This document shows positions 9,600 through 19,595 of a stretch of DNA of 64,000 nt, piece by piece. The notes under the pieces are model-generated. The model was not told the DNA's origin, did no database searches, and saw only the letters and a list, made by a program, of their open reading frames with translations. Within the stretch, counting starts at the first letter, position 1. Each line of letters starts with the position of its first letter. The position numbers were made by a program, and so were the translations under genes. Origin of the DNA: Ensifer canadensis (GTDB lineage: Bacteria > Pseudomonadota > Alphaproteobacteria > Rhizobiales > Rhizobiaceae). The stretch is from NCBI RefSeq assembly GCF_017488845.2, contig NZ_CP083370.1, positions 744,001-808,000 on the forward strand, written 5' to 3'.

Positions 9600-10048
9600 C
9601 GCGAAAACAGAAGCGACTGGCGATCATCGGCGGTGGCGTCGGCTTTCTGACGCTTGCCGTCCTCCTCGTAATGTTCGCCTTCAGCCAGGCGATCGCCTAT
9701 TTCTACGTGCCGAGCGATCTCGCCAAGACCGACGTGCCGCCGGGAACCCGCATCCGTCTAGGCGGGCTGGTCGAGGCCGGTTCGGTCAAGCGCGGCGACG
9801 GCAAGACCGTGACCTTCACCGTTACCGATACGCTCGGCCAGGTGCCGGTGACCTATACCGGCATCCTGCCGGACCTGTTCCGTGAGGGGCAAGGCGTGGT
9901 CACCGAGGGCACGTTCGTTGCCGGCAGCTCGGTCTTCGTTGCAGACTCCGTGCTCGCCAAGCATGATGAGACCTATATGCCGAAGGATGTCGCCGACCGC
10001 TTGAAGGCGCAGGGTGTCGAACTCAGCGGGAAGGAAACCGTTCGATGA
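9596..10048 (+). CDS. ccmE: Haem chaperone CcmE (CycJ)
   Basis: A 150-residue periplasmic haem chaperone with an N-terminal anchor (residues 8-30) and an OB-fold. The haem-attaching histidine is His123 within [10 protein letters not shown], with Tyr127 as expected haem ligand (HxxxY). It passes haem to CcmF/CcmH. Start and stop overlap the neighbouring genes by 4 bp on both sides, showing translational coupling. Confidence 0.95.
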   Translation: MTRKQKRLAIIGGGVGFLTLAVLLVMFAFSQAIAYFYVPSDLAKTDVPPGTRIRLGGLVEAGSVKRGDGKTVTFTVTDTLGQVPVTYTGILPDLFREGQGVVTEGTFVAGSSVFVADSVLAKHDETYMPKDVADRLKAQGVELSGKETVR

Positions 10049-12033
10049 TTATCGAACTTGGACATTATGCGCTGGTTCTGGCGCTTGCGACCGCCTTCGT
10101 GCAAGCGGCTTTGCCGATCCTTGGCGCCAGGCTCAACGATCGCGCCCTGATGGAGCTCGCCTCCAGCGCGGCGATTGCCTGTTTCCTGCTCGTCGCCTTC
10201 TCCTTCGCCGTGCTGACCTTCGCCTATGTCACGTCGGATTTTTCGGTCCGCAACGTCTGGGAGAACTCGCATTCGCTGAAGCCGCTGATCTACAAGATTT
10301 CCGGCGTCTGGGGGAACCATGAAGGATCAATGCTGCTCTGGCTCTTGATCCTGGTGTTCTTTTCGGCGCTGGTCGCCACATTTGGTCGTAATCTGCCGGA
10401 AACGCTGAAGGCGAATGTGCTCGCGGTGCAGGCCTGGATTGCCGTGGCTTTCACGCTGTTCATCCTGCTGACATCCAACCCTTTCGCCCGCCTTATCCCG
10501 GCACCGGGCGAAGGCAAGGACCTGAACCCGATCCTGCAGGACGTCGGTCTCGCCATTCACCCGCCCCTACTTTATCTGGGCTATGTCGGCTTTTCCGTCT
10601 GCTTCTCCTTTGCCATCGCCGCCCTGATCGAAGGGCGTATCGACGCTGCCTGGGCGCGCTGGGTGCGTCCCTGGACCCTTGCTGCCTGGACGTTCCTGAC
10701 GGCCGGCATTTCGATGGGCTCCTATTGGGCCTATTACGAGCTTGGCTGGGGTGGCTGGTGGTTCTGGGATCCGGTCGAAAACGCCTCGTTCATGCCGTGG
10801 CTTGCCGGCACCGCGCTGCTGCATTCCGCTCTGGTCATGGAGAAGCGCGAAGCGCTGAAGATCTGGACCGTGCTGCTGGCGATCATGACCTTCTCGCTGT
10901 CGCTGCTTGGCACCTTCCTCGTTCGCTCTGGCGTGCTGACTTCGGTTCATGCCTTCGCGACCGACCCGACCCGCGGCATCTTCATCCTCGCCATCCTCGT
11001 TTTTTTCATCGGCGGCGCCTTTTCGCTGTTTGCCTACCGCGCATCGCGGCTGAAAGCCGGCGGCATCTTCGCGCCGGTTTCGAAGGAAGGCGCTCTTGTC
11101 TTCAACAACCTCATCCTGACGACCGCGGCCGCGACCGTGCTGACCGGCACGCTCTACCCTCTGGTGCTTGAAGCGCTGACCGGCGACAAGATTTCGGTCG
11201 GGCCGCCCTTCTTCAACATGACCTTCGGGCTGTTGATGCTGCCACTCCTGTTTGCAGTGCCCTTCGGTCCCCTGCTGGCCTGGAAGCGCGGAGATCTCAT
11301 GGGCGTTGCCCAGCGGCTGTTTGCAGCGGTTGCCGTCGGCCTCGTCGTCGGCTGCGTCTATTACTACGCCATGAACGGCGGACCGATCCTCGCTTTGTTC
11401 GGCATTGCGCTGGGCGTCTATCTGATCGCCGGTTCGGTGACGGATCTGGCGCTGCGCTCGGGGCTCGGCAAGGTCGCGGGCAACGTCGCCTGGCGGCGGT
11501 TCTCCGGCCTGCCGCGCTCGGCCTTCGGCACCGCACTTGCGCATATCGGCCTCGGCGTCACGCTGATCGGCATCGTCGCCGTCACCGCCTTCGAAACCGA
11601 GACCGTCGTCGAGATGAAGCCGGGTATGACCGTGGACGCGGGAGGCTACACCCTGCGGTTCGACGGCATGCGCAACGGTAGCGGTCCGAATTATTCCGAG
11701 GAATCCGGCCATTTCACCATCAGCAGCGGTGGCGTCGTCGTCACCGACATCTGGTCGTCGAAGCGGCTCTATCAGGCGCGGCGCATGCCGACCACCGAAG
11801 CCGGTATCCGTACCTTCGGCCTGAGCCAGCTCTACGTTTCGCTCGGTGACCAGATCAGCGAAGGCGGCATCGTCGTGCGCATCTGGTGGAAGCCGATGAT
11901 CCTGTGCATCTGGGGCGGCACGCTGTTGATGATGGCGGGAGGTTTCGTCTCGCTCAGCGATCGCCGCCTGCGCGTTGGCGCGCCGACGCGCGCCAAGCGG
12001 CCGAAGACGATCCCGGTGGGAGCGGCCGAATGA
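10045..12033 (+). CDS. ccmF: Haem lyase subunit CcmF (CycK)
   Basis: A 662-residue polytopic membrane protein, the core of the cytochrome c haem lyase. The WWD signature is clear ([19 protein letters not shown], residues about 233-251), with conserved His near [13 protein letters not shown] and in [12 protein letters not shown]. About 14-15 hydrophobic segments are visible and a periplasmic loop lies near residues 520-610. Length fits CcmF. It overlaps ccmE and ccmH by 4 bp each. Confidence 0.96.
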   Translation: MIIELGHYALVLALATAFVQAALPILGARLNDRALMELASSAAIACFLLVAFSFAVLTFAYVTSDFSVRNVWENSHSLKPLIYKISGVWGNHEGSMLLWLLILVFFSALVATFGRNLPETLKANVLAVQAWIAVAFTLFILLTSNPFARLIPAPGEGKDLNPILQDVGLAIHPPLLYLGYVGFSVCFSFAIAALIEGRIDAAWARWVRPWTLAAWTFLTAGISMGSYWAYYELGWGGWWFWDPVENASFMPWLAGTALLHSALVMEKREALKIWTVLLAIMTFSLSLLGTFLVRSGVLTSVHAFATDPTRGIFILAILVFFIGGAFSLFAYRASRLKAGGIFAPVSKEGALVFNNLILTTAAATVLTGTLYPLVLEALTGDKISVGPPFFNMTFGLLMLPLLFAVPFGPLLAWKRGDLMGVAQRLFAAVAVGLVVGCVYYYAMNGGPILALFGIALGVYLIAGSVTDLALRSGLGKVAGNVAWRRFSGLPRSAFGTALAHIGLGVTLIGIVAVTAFETETVVEMKPGMTVDAGGYTLRFDGMRNGSGPNYSEESGHFTISSGGVVVTDIWSSKRLYQARRMPTTEAGIRTFGLSQLYVSLGDQISEGGIVVRIWWKPMILCIWGGTLLMMAGGFVSLSDRRLRVGAPTRAKRPKTIPVGAAE

Positions 12034-12485
12034 ACCGATTGCTGCTGGCGTTCTTTCTGTTTCTGGCGTCGCTCGGCCCGACCTTCGCGGTCAATCCGGA
12101 TGAGGTCTTGTCCGATCCGGCACTCGAAGCACGGGCGCGGGCGATCTCGGCCGAGCTCCGCTGCATGGTCTGCCAGAACCAGTCGATCGACGATTCCAAC
12201 GCAGAGCTTGCCAAGGATCTCAGGGTTCTGGTGCGCGAGAGGTTGGCAAATGGCGACAGCGACGAGGCGGTGATCGACTATGTCGTCTCGCGCTATGGCG
12301 AGTTCGTGTTGCTGAAGCCGCGGTTCGAAACCAAGACGATGATCCTGTGGGGCATGCCGATCCTGCTTTTGCTGGTCGGCGCCGCGACGTTGCTGGTGGC
12401 GGCACTCAAACGCGGCCGGCAATCGCGCGGCACGCCGCTTTCCGACGACGAGAAGGAAAAGCTGAAGAAGCTGCTTCAGCCGTAG
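12030..12485 (+). CDS. ccmH: Thiol-reducing haem lyase subunit CcmH (CycL)
   Basis: A 151-residue protein with signal peptide, the redox motif [11 protein letters not shown] (CxxC), a three-helix domain and a C-terminal membrane anchor at about residues 105-127. It reduces apocytochrome c before haem attachment. The start overlaps the ccmF stop (ATGA). The longer frame starting at 11886 is rejected because the signal peptide defines the start. Last gene of the operon: its stop codon overlaps the start of a repeat element. Confidence 0.94.
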   Translation: MNRLLLAFFLFLASLGPTFAVNPDEVLSDPALEARARAISAELRCMVCQNQSIDDSNAELAKDLRVLVRERLANGDSDEAVIDYVVSRYGEFVLLKPRFETKTMILWGMPILLLLVGAATLLVAALKRGRQSRGTPLSDDEKEKLKKLLQP

Positions 12486-12584
12486 AGCATTTCCAGGAAA
12501 AGTGCGAAGCGGCTTTCCGCCAGGAAATGCGTAAAACAGAGAGATAGCGCGTTTCTGCGACTCCGCCTAAGGCGGAAACGCTCT
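12484..12584 (+). repeat. Second palindromic repeat family (RIME2-like), copy 1
   Basis: Begins AGAGCATTTCCAGGAAAAGT and ends GGCGGAAACGCTCT. It has two imperfect inverted repeats (a TTTCC/GGAAA pair at the left and CCGCC/GGCGG at the right). The same plan recurs at 34023, 44080 and 56596. It starts within the ccmH stop codon and its hairpins may end or stabilise the ccm transcript. The name RIME2 is a guess from memory; the family is defined here only by the four copies. Confidence 0.65.
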
Positions 12585-12803
12585 CGATCCCACGGGCAAT
12601 GCGCCGTTGCAGACGCCCGCCACCAACATTACCAAAAATTCATCCTCCGGACAGAACTCAGTAAGGTCCAATCCGTTACATCTTTCGTCATCGGCTGTTC
12701 CTCCAGTCAGCCAAGAGCGAAATCGCTACCCCCGCGGCGATCCTCGAAATCAAGATGCCGAAGCTGCTTCCAGCGGCTTCAAGGAAGAGAAAAGGCAAAA
12801 CGG

Positions 12804-14363
12804 ATGATTACGACCAAACTCCTGCGTCCCTCCCTCAAGACTGTTCTGAAGACCTCGACCGTTGCGGGTCTTGCGGCCGTCATGCTGACCTCCGGCCTGC
12901 CGGCCACGATTGCCCAGTCCTTCGCCGAACCCGTCAAGGTCGATGCGCCCCAGGTGCCGAGCTTTGCCAATGTCGTCGACGCGGTTTCCCCGGCCGTAGT
13001 CTCCGTCCGCGTCCAGTCGCGTGCTAATCCCGTTTCCGACGAGGGCAATGGCTTCACCTTCGATTTTGGCGGTCGCGGTCTGGATGAGCTTCCCGACGAT
13101 CACCCGCTGAAGCGTTTCTTCAAGGAATTCGGCGGCCCGCGCGGCGATGACCGTGCCGAACGCGGCCCCGGCCGTCGTGGCCCGCACGGCGAAGGTCGCC
13201 TGCGCCCGACTTCGCAAGGCTCCGGCTTCTTCATCTCCGAAGACGGTTACCTCGTCACCAACAATCACGTCGTTTCCGATGGCTCTGCGTTCACGGTCAT
13301 CCTCAATGACGGCACCGAGCTTGACGCCAAGTTGATCGGCAAGGACAGCCGCACCGATCTCGCCGTGCTCAAGGTCGATGACAAGCGCAAGTTCACCTAT
13401 GTCAGCTGGGCCGACGACAACAAGGTCCGCGTCGGCGACTGGGTCGTTGCCGTCGGCAACCCCTTCGGTCTCGGCGGCACGGTAACCTCCGGCATCATCT
13501 CGGCCCGTGGCCGCGATATCGGTTCGGGTCCCTATGACGACTATCTGCAGGTCGACGCAGCGGTGAACCGCGGCAACTCGGGTGGTCCGACCTTCAACCT
13601 TTCGGGCGAAGTGGTCGGCATCAACACCGCGATCTTCTCGCCGTCGGGCGGCAATGTCGGCATCGCCTTCGCCATTCCGGCATCCGTCGCCAAGGACGTC
13701 GTTGCCGACCTGATGAAGGACGGCTCGGTATCGCGCGGTTGGCTCGGTGTTCAGATCCAGCCGGTGAGCAAGGATATCGCCGAATCGCTCGGTCTGTCTG
13801 AGGCAGCCGGCGCACTCGTCGTCGAGCCGCAGGCCGGCTCGCCGGGCGACAAGGCCGGCATCAAGAAGGGCGACGTGGTCACTGCGCTCAACGGCGACAC
13901 GATCAAGGATCCGCGCGATCTTGCCCGCAAGGTAGCCGGCATGCGCCCGGGCACCACGGTCGACGTTGCACTGTGGCGCAACGGCAAGTCGGAAACCGTC
14001 AAGCTCGAGATCGGCACGCTGCCGAAGGACGACAAGGAAGCGGCCACGGATCAGGGCAACCAGTCCGAGGAAACCCAGCCGTCGAGCGAGCAGGCCCTGG
14101 CCGACCTTGGCATGACGGTGACGCCGTCGGATGACGGCAAGGGCGTGACGATTGCCTCGGTGGACGAGGACTCGGACGCCAGCGACCGTGGCCTGAAGCA
14201 GGGCGAGAAGATCGTTTCCGTCAACAATCAGGAAGTGAAGTCGGCGGACGATATCCTCAAGGTGATCAACATCGCCAAGAAGGACGGTCGCAGCAAGGCG
14301 CTCTTCCAGATCGAGGCCGAGAACGGCAGCCGCTTCGTGGCGCTTCCCATCGATCAGGGTTGA
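12804..14363 (+). CDS. degP: Periplasmic serine protease/chaperone DegP
   Basis: A 519-residue Do-family protease. Signal peptide residues 1-42, then a trypsin-like domain with His155 (TNNHVV), Asp185 (RTDLAVLK) and Ser259 (NRGNSGGP), followed by two PDZ domains (about residues 310-395 and 430-515) separated by an acidic, Gln/Glu-rich linker. Established role: degradation and folding of damaged envelope proteins. A second two-component pair follows in the same direction after a hairpin, which hints at stress-linked control. Ribosome binding site AGGAAGAG precedes the ATG. Unusually, a long Arg/Gly-rich loop (residues about 111-135) precedes the protease core. Confidence 0.96.
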   Translation: MITTKLLRPSLKTVLKTSTVAGLAAVMLTSGLPATIAQSFAEPVKVDAPQVPSFANVVDAVSPAVVSVRVQSRANPVSDEGNGFTFDFGGRGLDELPDDHPLKRFFKEFGGPRGDDRAERGPGRRGPHGEGRLRPTSQGSGFFISEDGYLVTNNHVVSDGSAFTVILNDGTELDAKLIGKDSRTDLAVLKVDDKRKFTYVSWADDNKVRVGDWVVAVGNPFGLGGTVTSGIISARGRDIGSGPYDDYLQVDAAVNRGNSGGPTFNLSGEVVGINTAIFSPSGGNVGIAFAIPASVAKDVVADLMKDGSVSRGWLGVQIQPVSKDIAESLGLSEAAGALVVEPQAGSPGDKAGIKKGDVVTALNGDTIKDPRDLARKVAGMRPGTTVDVALWRNGKSETVKLEIGTLPKDDKEAATDQGNQSEETQPSSEQALADLGMTVTPSDDGKGVTIASVDEDSDASDRGLKQGEKIVSVNNQEVKSADDILKVINIAKKDGRSKALFQIEAENGSRFVALPIDQG

Positions 14364-14387
14364 TCGCGGCTGCGAATGAATGACCAG

Positions 14388-14420
14388 GGCGCCGCGATAT
14401 CCAAGCGATTTCGCGGCGCC
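14388..14420. terminator. Strong hairpin after degP without T-tract
   Basis: Perfect 10-bp arms GGCGCCGCGA and TCGCGGCGCC around a 13-nt loop, 25 bp after the degP stop. It lacks a uridine run, so it may be an attenuator or mRNA-stabilising structure rather than a full terminator before the response regulator gene. Confidence 0.45.
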
Positions 14421-14499
14421 GGCCGTTTGGGGCGAAGTGATCGCCATGCCGGTTGTCGGAAGAACCGAAACCGGTTGAGACAGACAGGGGTCCGGGACT

Positions 14500-15201
14500 A
14501 TGGTCACGCGTATGAAGATTCTTATTATTGAAGACGATATCGAGGCAGCCGCCTATCTGGCAAAGGCGTTCCGGGAAGCCGGCATCGTCTGTGATCACGC
14601 GAGCGACGGCGAAAGCGGCCTCTTCATGGCCAGCGAAAACAGCTACGACGTTCTCGTGGTCGACCGCATGTTGCCGCGCCGCGATGGCCTGTCGGTGATT
14701 TCGGAGCTGCGTCGCAAGGAAGTCCATACGCCGGTGCTCATTCTGTCGGCGCTCGGCCAGGTCGATGATCGGGTGACGGGTCTGCGCGCCGGCGGCGACG
14801 ACTACCTGCCGAAACCCTATGCCTTCAACGAGCTTCTCGCCCGCGTTGAAGTGCTCGGCCGCCGCAAGGGTACGCCGGAACAGGACATGGTCTACCGGGT
14901 CGGAGATCTCGAGCTCGACCGCCTGTCGCACTCGGTTCGCCGCCAGGGCAAGGAAATCCCGCTGCAGCCGCGCGAGTTCCGGCTGCTCGAGTACCTGATG
15001 AAAAATGCCGGCCAGGTCGTGACCCGCACGATGCTGCTCGAAAACGTCTGGGACTATCACTTCGATCCGCAGACCAATGTCATCGACGTGCACGTGTCGC
15101 GACTGCGTTCCAAGATCGAGAAGGACTTCGATCTGCCGCTGCTCCGAACCGTGCGCGGCGCCGGCTATATGATCAAGGATGACCGGACCGCCAGCGCATG
15201 A
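14500..15201 (+). CDS. OmpR-family response regulator next to degP
   Basis: A 233-residue regulator (229 if begun at ATG 14512, MKILIIEDD). The receiver has the EDD pocket, phospho-acceptor Asp55 (VLVVDRMLPRRDG) and the K of PKPYAFNELLAR. The winged-helix half carries LQPREFRLLEYLM and RGAGYMI. Being downstream of degP and overlapping a kinase gene, it probably responds to an envelope signal. It is distinct from FeuP and closer to TctD/QseB-type regulators by eye; the regulon is not known to me. Confidence 0.88.
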   Translation: MVTRMKILIIEDDIEAAAYLAKAFREAGIVCDHASDGESGLFMASENSYDVLVVDRMLPRRDGLSVISELRRKEVHTPVLILSALGQVDDRVTGLRAGGDDYLPKPYAFNELLARVEVLGRRKGTPEQDMVYRVGDLELDRLSHSVRRQGKEIPLQPREFRLLEYLMKNAGQVVTRTMLLENVWDYHFDPQTNVIDVHVSRLRSKIEKDFDLPLLRTVRGAGYMIKDDRTASA

Positions 15202-16604
15202 GCAAACTCGGCGTCCTGTTGAGGACAACCGCCGTCCGGTTGTCCGCGCTCTATCTGATCCTCTTCTCGCTCTGCGCCGCCTTTCTCGTCTTCTATGTCA
15301 CCGGCATGTCCGAGCGTCTGCTACAGCAGCAGACGCGCGACGCAGTGACCGCAGAGGTGACCCAGATCGAGCAGGTCTATACCCGTGCGGGGATCAATGG
15401 GCTGCTGCGCTCATTGGAACGGCGCGCGCGCCAGCCTGGCGCCAATCTCTATGTGATCGCCGGGCCAAGCGGTGAAATCCTTGCTGGCAATGTGGCGAGC
15501 CTGGAGCCGGGCCTTCTCGATCGCGAAGGCTGGACGGAGAAACCCTTTGCCTACCAGCGCTATACCGACGAGACCCGCCAGGACAGCCATGTGGCACTTG
15601 CCCATGTGCTGATGCTCGACAACGGCCTGCGCATCCTTGTTGGCCGTGACCTGCAGGAGCCGCAGAAGTTTCGTGCGCTGGTGCGCCAGGCGCTGGTGGT
15701 CGCCCTCGGCATCATGGGCCTCGGTGCGCTGATCATCTGGTTTGCCATCGGCCGCAATGCGCTGAAGCGCATCGACCGCATGTCCGAGGCGAGCACCAAG
15801 ATCATGGCGGGCGACCTGTCGCAGCGTCTGCCGACCAGCGGTTCCGGCGACGAATTCGACCGGCTTTCCGAATCGCTGAACGCGATGCTCGGCCGCATCG
15901 AGAAGCTGAACGAGGGGCTGCGCCAGGTCTCCGACAACATCGCCCACGACCTGAAGACACCGTTGACGCGGCTGCGCAACAAGGCGGAAGCCGCACTTGC
16001 GCGCAAGGGTACAAGTCAGCGCGGCGCGCTGGAGGAAATCATCGGCGAGTCGGATCAGCTGATCCGCACCTTCAATGCGCTCCTGATGATTTCGCGCGTC
16101 GAAGCGGGTTCGGCTGCTGCCGAGATGAGCGAGATCGACCTTTCGCAGATTGTGTCGGATTGCGTCGAACTCTATGAACCAGTCGCCGAAGATGTCGGCC
16201 TGCGGCTGGAGGCGGATGTGGCGCCAGGCATGGTGATTTCGGGCAATCGCGAGCTTGTCGGCCAGGCGCTCGGCAATCTACTCGACAATGCGATCAAATA
16301 TGCCGAAGGCGCCGCCGATCCGCTGATCAAGGTTTCGCTCGGCAGGCGCGACGGCAAAGTCGTTCTTTCGGTTGCCGACCACGGGCCGGGTGTTCCTAGG
16401 GAAAAGCGCGACGAAGTCGTCAAGCGCTTCGTTCGGCTGGATGAGAGCCGCTCCAAGCCCGGCACGGGTCTCGGCCTGTCGCTCGTCGAGGCAGTGATGG
16501 AGATGCATCATGGTGTGCTGGATCTGGCTGCAACCGATGCTGATGGCGCTGACAACTGCAAGGGACTGACGGTACACATGGTTTTCCCGGCGTCCGCGAC
16601 CTGA
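15198..16604 (+). CDS. Sensor histidine kinase partner of the degP-linked regulator
   Basis: A 468-residue kinase overlapping the regulator by 4 bp. TM1 about residues 15-36, a periplasmic loop of about 130 residues, TM2 about 164-184, HAMP (KRIDRMSEASTKIMAGDLSQR), phosphoacceptor His250 (NIAHDLKTPL), N box NLLDNAIKYA and G boxes VADHGPGVP and GTGLGLSL. All catalytic motifs are intact. The periplasmic loop gives no recognisable ligand-binding fold by eye. Confidence 0.92.
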   Translation: MSKLGVLLRTTAVRLSALYLILFSLCAAFLVFYVTGMSERLLQQQTRDAVTAEVTQIEQVYTRAGINGLLRSLERRARQPGANLYVIAGPSGEILAGNVASLEPGLLDREGWTEKPFAYQRYTDETRQDSHVALAHVLMLDNGLRILVGRDLQEPQKFRALVRQALVVALGIMGLGALIIWFAIGRNALKRIDRMSEASTKIMAGDLSQRLPTSGSGDEFDRLSESLNAMLGRIEKLNEGLRQVSDNIAHDLKTPLTRLRNKAEAALARKGTSQRGALEEIIGESDQLIRTFNALLMISRVEAGSAAAEMSEIDLSQIVSDCVELYEPVAEDVGLRLEADVAPGMVISGNRELVGQALGNLLDNAIKYAEGAADPLIKVSLGRRDGKVVLSVADHGPGVPREKRDEVVKRFVRLDESRSKPGTGLGLSLVEAVMEMHHGVLDLAATDADGADNCKGLTVHMVFPASAT

Positions 16605-16637
16605 TAGACCGGTTTGCGGAGAACACGGGGGAACGGT

Positions 16638-19595
16638 ATGCAGGACACGATGGCAGGGCACTGGTGGGGCATGGAGACGGCGCCGATCAAACCGGCAAGC
16701 CAGGCTGACGCCAAATCCGCGCTGTCGGTGCTGAAGGATATGGCCAAGGGCCATGACCAGATCAGCCGTCTGCTGGCATCCGAAACGCCGTTCAAGGCGT
16801 TCATCGTCGCTGCCTTTGCCCTGTCGCCATTCCTGCGCGACACCGGCGGCAGCCAGCCCGGCATACTCGAACAGCTCCTGTCGGAGCCGCTGCAGGAATT
16901 TCTCACCGAAAGGGTCCGGCGGGCGCGGGATGCCTGGGTATCGGCAGAGCCCGGCGTGGCACTGCCAGATACCGAGATCATGACGCGGCTTCGAAAGGCC
17001 AAGCGCGAGCTAGCCTTCGCCGTTGCGCTTGCGGACCTCTCACGACATTTCGACGGTCGCGAGACGACGCGCTGGCTGAGCGAATTTGCCGGCGCTGCCG
17101 TTTCGGCAACGATCGATCATCTGCTGCTGAGCGGTCACCAGGGCGGCAAGCTCGCGCTCAAGGACGTGACGGCCCCGAGCCGGGGGTCTGGCGTTGTCGT
17201 GCTCGGCATGGGCAAGCTCGGCGCCTTCGAGCTCAATTACTCCTCCGACATCGATCTCGTGGTCTTCTACGATCCGCAGTCCGGCATCATCATCGATCGC
17301 GACGATGCATCCGAGACCTTCGGCCGGCTTCTGCGCCGCCTCATCCGCATTCTCCAGGAGCGCAGCGGCGACGGCTACGTCTTTCGCACCGACTTGCGGC
17401 TGCGCCCGGATCCCGGCTCGACGCCACTCGCAATCCCCGTCGAGGCGGCGATGCTCTATTACGAGAGCAGGGGGCAGAACTGGGAGCGCGCAGCTTTCAT
17501 CAAGGCGCGGCCCGTTGCCGGCGACATAGCTGCGGGCGATGCCTTCTTGAAGGAATTGACGCCGTTCGTCTTCCGCAAGTATCTCGACTATGCGGCAATC
17601 GCCGACATCCATTCGATCAAGCGGCAGATTCACGCCCACAAGGGCCATGGCGAGATTGCGGTTAAGGGACACAATATCAAGCTCGGCCGCGGCGGCATTC
17701 GTGAGATCGAGTTCTTCGTTCAGACCCAGCAGCTGATCGCCGGTGGACGCATGCCCGAACTGCGGCTGAAGGCGACGGAGCCGATGCTGCATGCGCTGGT
17801 AACGGCCGGCTGGATCGACGAGACGACCGCGGCCGAACTGGTCGAGGCCTACTGGTTCCTTCGCGATGTCGAGCACCGCATTCAGATGGTGCGTGACGAA
17901 CAGACCCATGTGCTGCCGGAGACCGAGGCAGAGCTGAAGCGGATCGCCTTCATGCTCGGCTTCGAGGATACGGCTTCCTTCTCCAAGGCGCTGTCGAAGG
18001 TGCTGCGCACCGTCGAGCGCCGTTATGCCCAGCTCTTCGAGCAGGAGGCGAAGCTTTCGAGCGAGACGGGCAATCTGGTTTTCACCGGCCAGCGCGACGA
18101 TCCCGATACGCTCGAGACCCTAAGAAAGCTCGGCTTCCAGCGGCCGTCGGACATCTCGCACACGATCCGCACCTGGCATTACGGCCGCTACCGCGCGACG
18201 CAGTCGGTCGAGGCGCGCGAGCGGCTGACGGAGCTGACGCCGCAGCTCCTGCGCGTCTTCGGCGAAAGCCGGCGCGCCGACGAGGCGCTCCTGCGTTTCG
18301 ACCATTTCATCTCGGGCCTGCCGGCCGGCATCCAGCTGTTTTCGCTGCTCGGCAACAATCCGCGGCTCTTGTCATTGATCGTCAACATCATGTCCTCGGC
18401 ACCAAGGCTGGCCGAGATCATCGCGGCGCGGCCGCATGTGTTCGACGGCATGCTCGACCCGGGCCTTCTGGCGGAGCTGCCGACCCGGGATTATCTGGCG
18501 CCGCGCATCGCCAACTTCGTTGCCGGCGCCCGCCACTATGAAGAGGTGCTCGACCGGCTGCGCATCATCGCCGCCGAACAGCGGTTCCTGATCGGCATCC
18601 GCCTGTTGACCGGCTCGATTTCGGGCGCGCAGGCCGGTCGCGCCTTTACCGATCTCGCCGACCTGATCATCGCTGCCGCAGTGGACGCGGTGCTCGCCGA
18701 GGTCCGTTCGGTCCATGGCGATTTTCCGGGTGGGCGCATTGTCGTCGTCGGCATGGGCAAGCTCGGCAGCCACGAGTTGACGGCGGGCTCCGACGTCGAC
18801 CTGATCCTGCTCTACGACTATGACGACGCGGCCCCGGAATCGGATGGCGGCAAGCCGCTCGATCCGATGCGCTATTTTACCCGGTTGACGCAGAGGTTGA
18901 TTGCAGCGCTCTCAGCGCCCACAGCCGAGGGCGTACTCTATGAGGTCGACATGCGGCTGCGGCCGTCCGGCAACAAGGGCCCGGTCGCCACCCGCATCAA
19001 CGCCTTTGCCAAGTACCAGCGGGAAGAGGCCTGGACCTGGGAGCATCTGGCCCTGACGCGGGCGCGCTGCATCTGCGGCGACGACAGTCTGAAGGCGCAA
19101 GCCGATGCCATCTTCGCCGAAGTGCTCGGCCACACGCGTGATGTCGCCAAGGTCAGCACTGACGTGATCTCGATGCGCGAGATGATCGACAGCGAGAAGC
19201 CGCCAAGCGACATCTGGGATTTCAAGCTGATCCCCGGCGGCCTGGTCGATATCGAGTTCATTGCGCAGTACCTGGCGCTGATCGCTCCCGCCAAGGGCGT
19301 GCCGCCGCTTGAGGCCGGCGCCCACACGGCCGACGCCTTGAAGGTCCTCGGCGGTGCGATGATGAACCCCAATGATCTCGACACGACGATGGAGGCGCTG
19401 AGCCTCTTTACCGAGCTGTCGCAGATCGTGCGCCTGTGCATCGAAGGCGAGTTCGACCCGAAGGAGGCGCCTGCCGGTCTTGTCGATCTCGTCTGCCGGG
19501 CAGGGGACTATCCCGACCTGAAAACGCTGGAGGCGGATATCAGGCGGCTGTCGAAGGCCGTCCGGCGTATTTTTCAGTCGGTGGTTTCGGGATAG
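16638..19595 (+). CDS. glnE: Bifunctional glutamine synthetase adenylyltransferase/removase
   Basis: A 985-residue protein that adenylylates and deadenylylates glutamine synthetase in response to PII. Two nucleotidyltransferase domains are visible, each with GMGKLG followed by an acidic pair: ELNYSSDIDLVVFYD in the first half and ELTAGSDVDLILLYD in the second, each followed by a GlnD/GlnE-type helical domain. The frame extends 8 codons upstream to a TTG, but ATG 16638 has GGGGGAA at good spacing. It converges on the PleC-like gene, and the two coding ends overlap by 22 bp. Confidence 0.96.
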   Translation: MQDTMAGHWWGMETAPIKPASQADAKSALSVLKDMAKGHDQISRLLASETPFKAFIVAAFALSPFLRDTGGSQPGILEQLLSEPLQEFLTERVRRARDAWVSAEPGVALPDTEIMTRLRKAKRELAFAVALADLSRHFDGRETTRWLSEFAGAAVSATIDHLLLSGHQGGKLALKDVTAPSRGSGVVVLGMGKLGAFELNYSSDIDLVVFYDPQSGIIIDRDDASETFGRLLRRLIRILQERSGDGYVFRTDLRLRPDPGSTPLAIPVEAAMLYYESRGQNWERAAFIKARPVAGDIAAGDAFLKELTPFVFRKYLDYAAIADIHSIKRQIHAHKGHGEIAVKGHNIKLGRGGIREIEFFVQTQQLIAGGRMPELRLKATEPMLHALVTAGWIDETTAAELVEAYWFLRDVEHRIQMVRDEQTHVLPETEAELKRIAFMLGFEDTASFSKALSKVLRTVERRYAQLFEQEAKLSSETGNLVFTGQRDDPDTLETLRKLGFQRPSDISHTIRTWHYGRYRATQSVEARERLTELTPQLLRVFGESRRADEALLRFDHFISGLPAGIQLFSLLGNNPRLLSLIVNIMSSAPRLAEIIAARPHVFDGMLDPGLLAELPTRDYLAPRIANFVAGARHYEEVLDRLRIIAAEQRFLIGIRLLTGSISGAQAGRAFTDLADLIIAAAVDAVLAEVRSVHGDFPGGRIVVVGMGKLGSHELTAGSDVDLILLYDYDDAAPESDGGKPLDPMRYFTRLTQRLIAALSAPTAEGVLYEVDMRLRPSGNKGPVATRINAFAKYQREEAWTWEHLALTRARCICGDDSLKAQADAIFAEVLGHTRDVAKVSTDVISMREMIDSEKPPSDIWDFKLIPGGLVDIEFIAQYLALIAPAKGVPPLEAGAHTADALKVLGGAMMNPNDLDTTMEALSLFTELSQIVRLCIEGEFDPKEAPAGLVDLVCRAGDYPDLKTLEADIRRLSKAVRRIFQSVVSG

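Noticed and set aside
10567..11712. 381-aa antisense frame within ccmF
   Set aside because: Shadow of a high-GC membrane protein gene; no motif or ribosome site, while ccmF is certain.
12750..14507. 585-aa open frame antisense to degP
   Set aside because: Its Arg/Ala/Gly-rich, motif-free composition is what the reverse of a GC-rich gene gives; the plus strand shows the full DegP catalytic triad.
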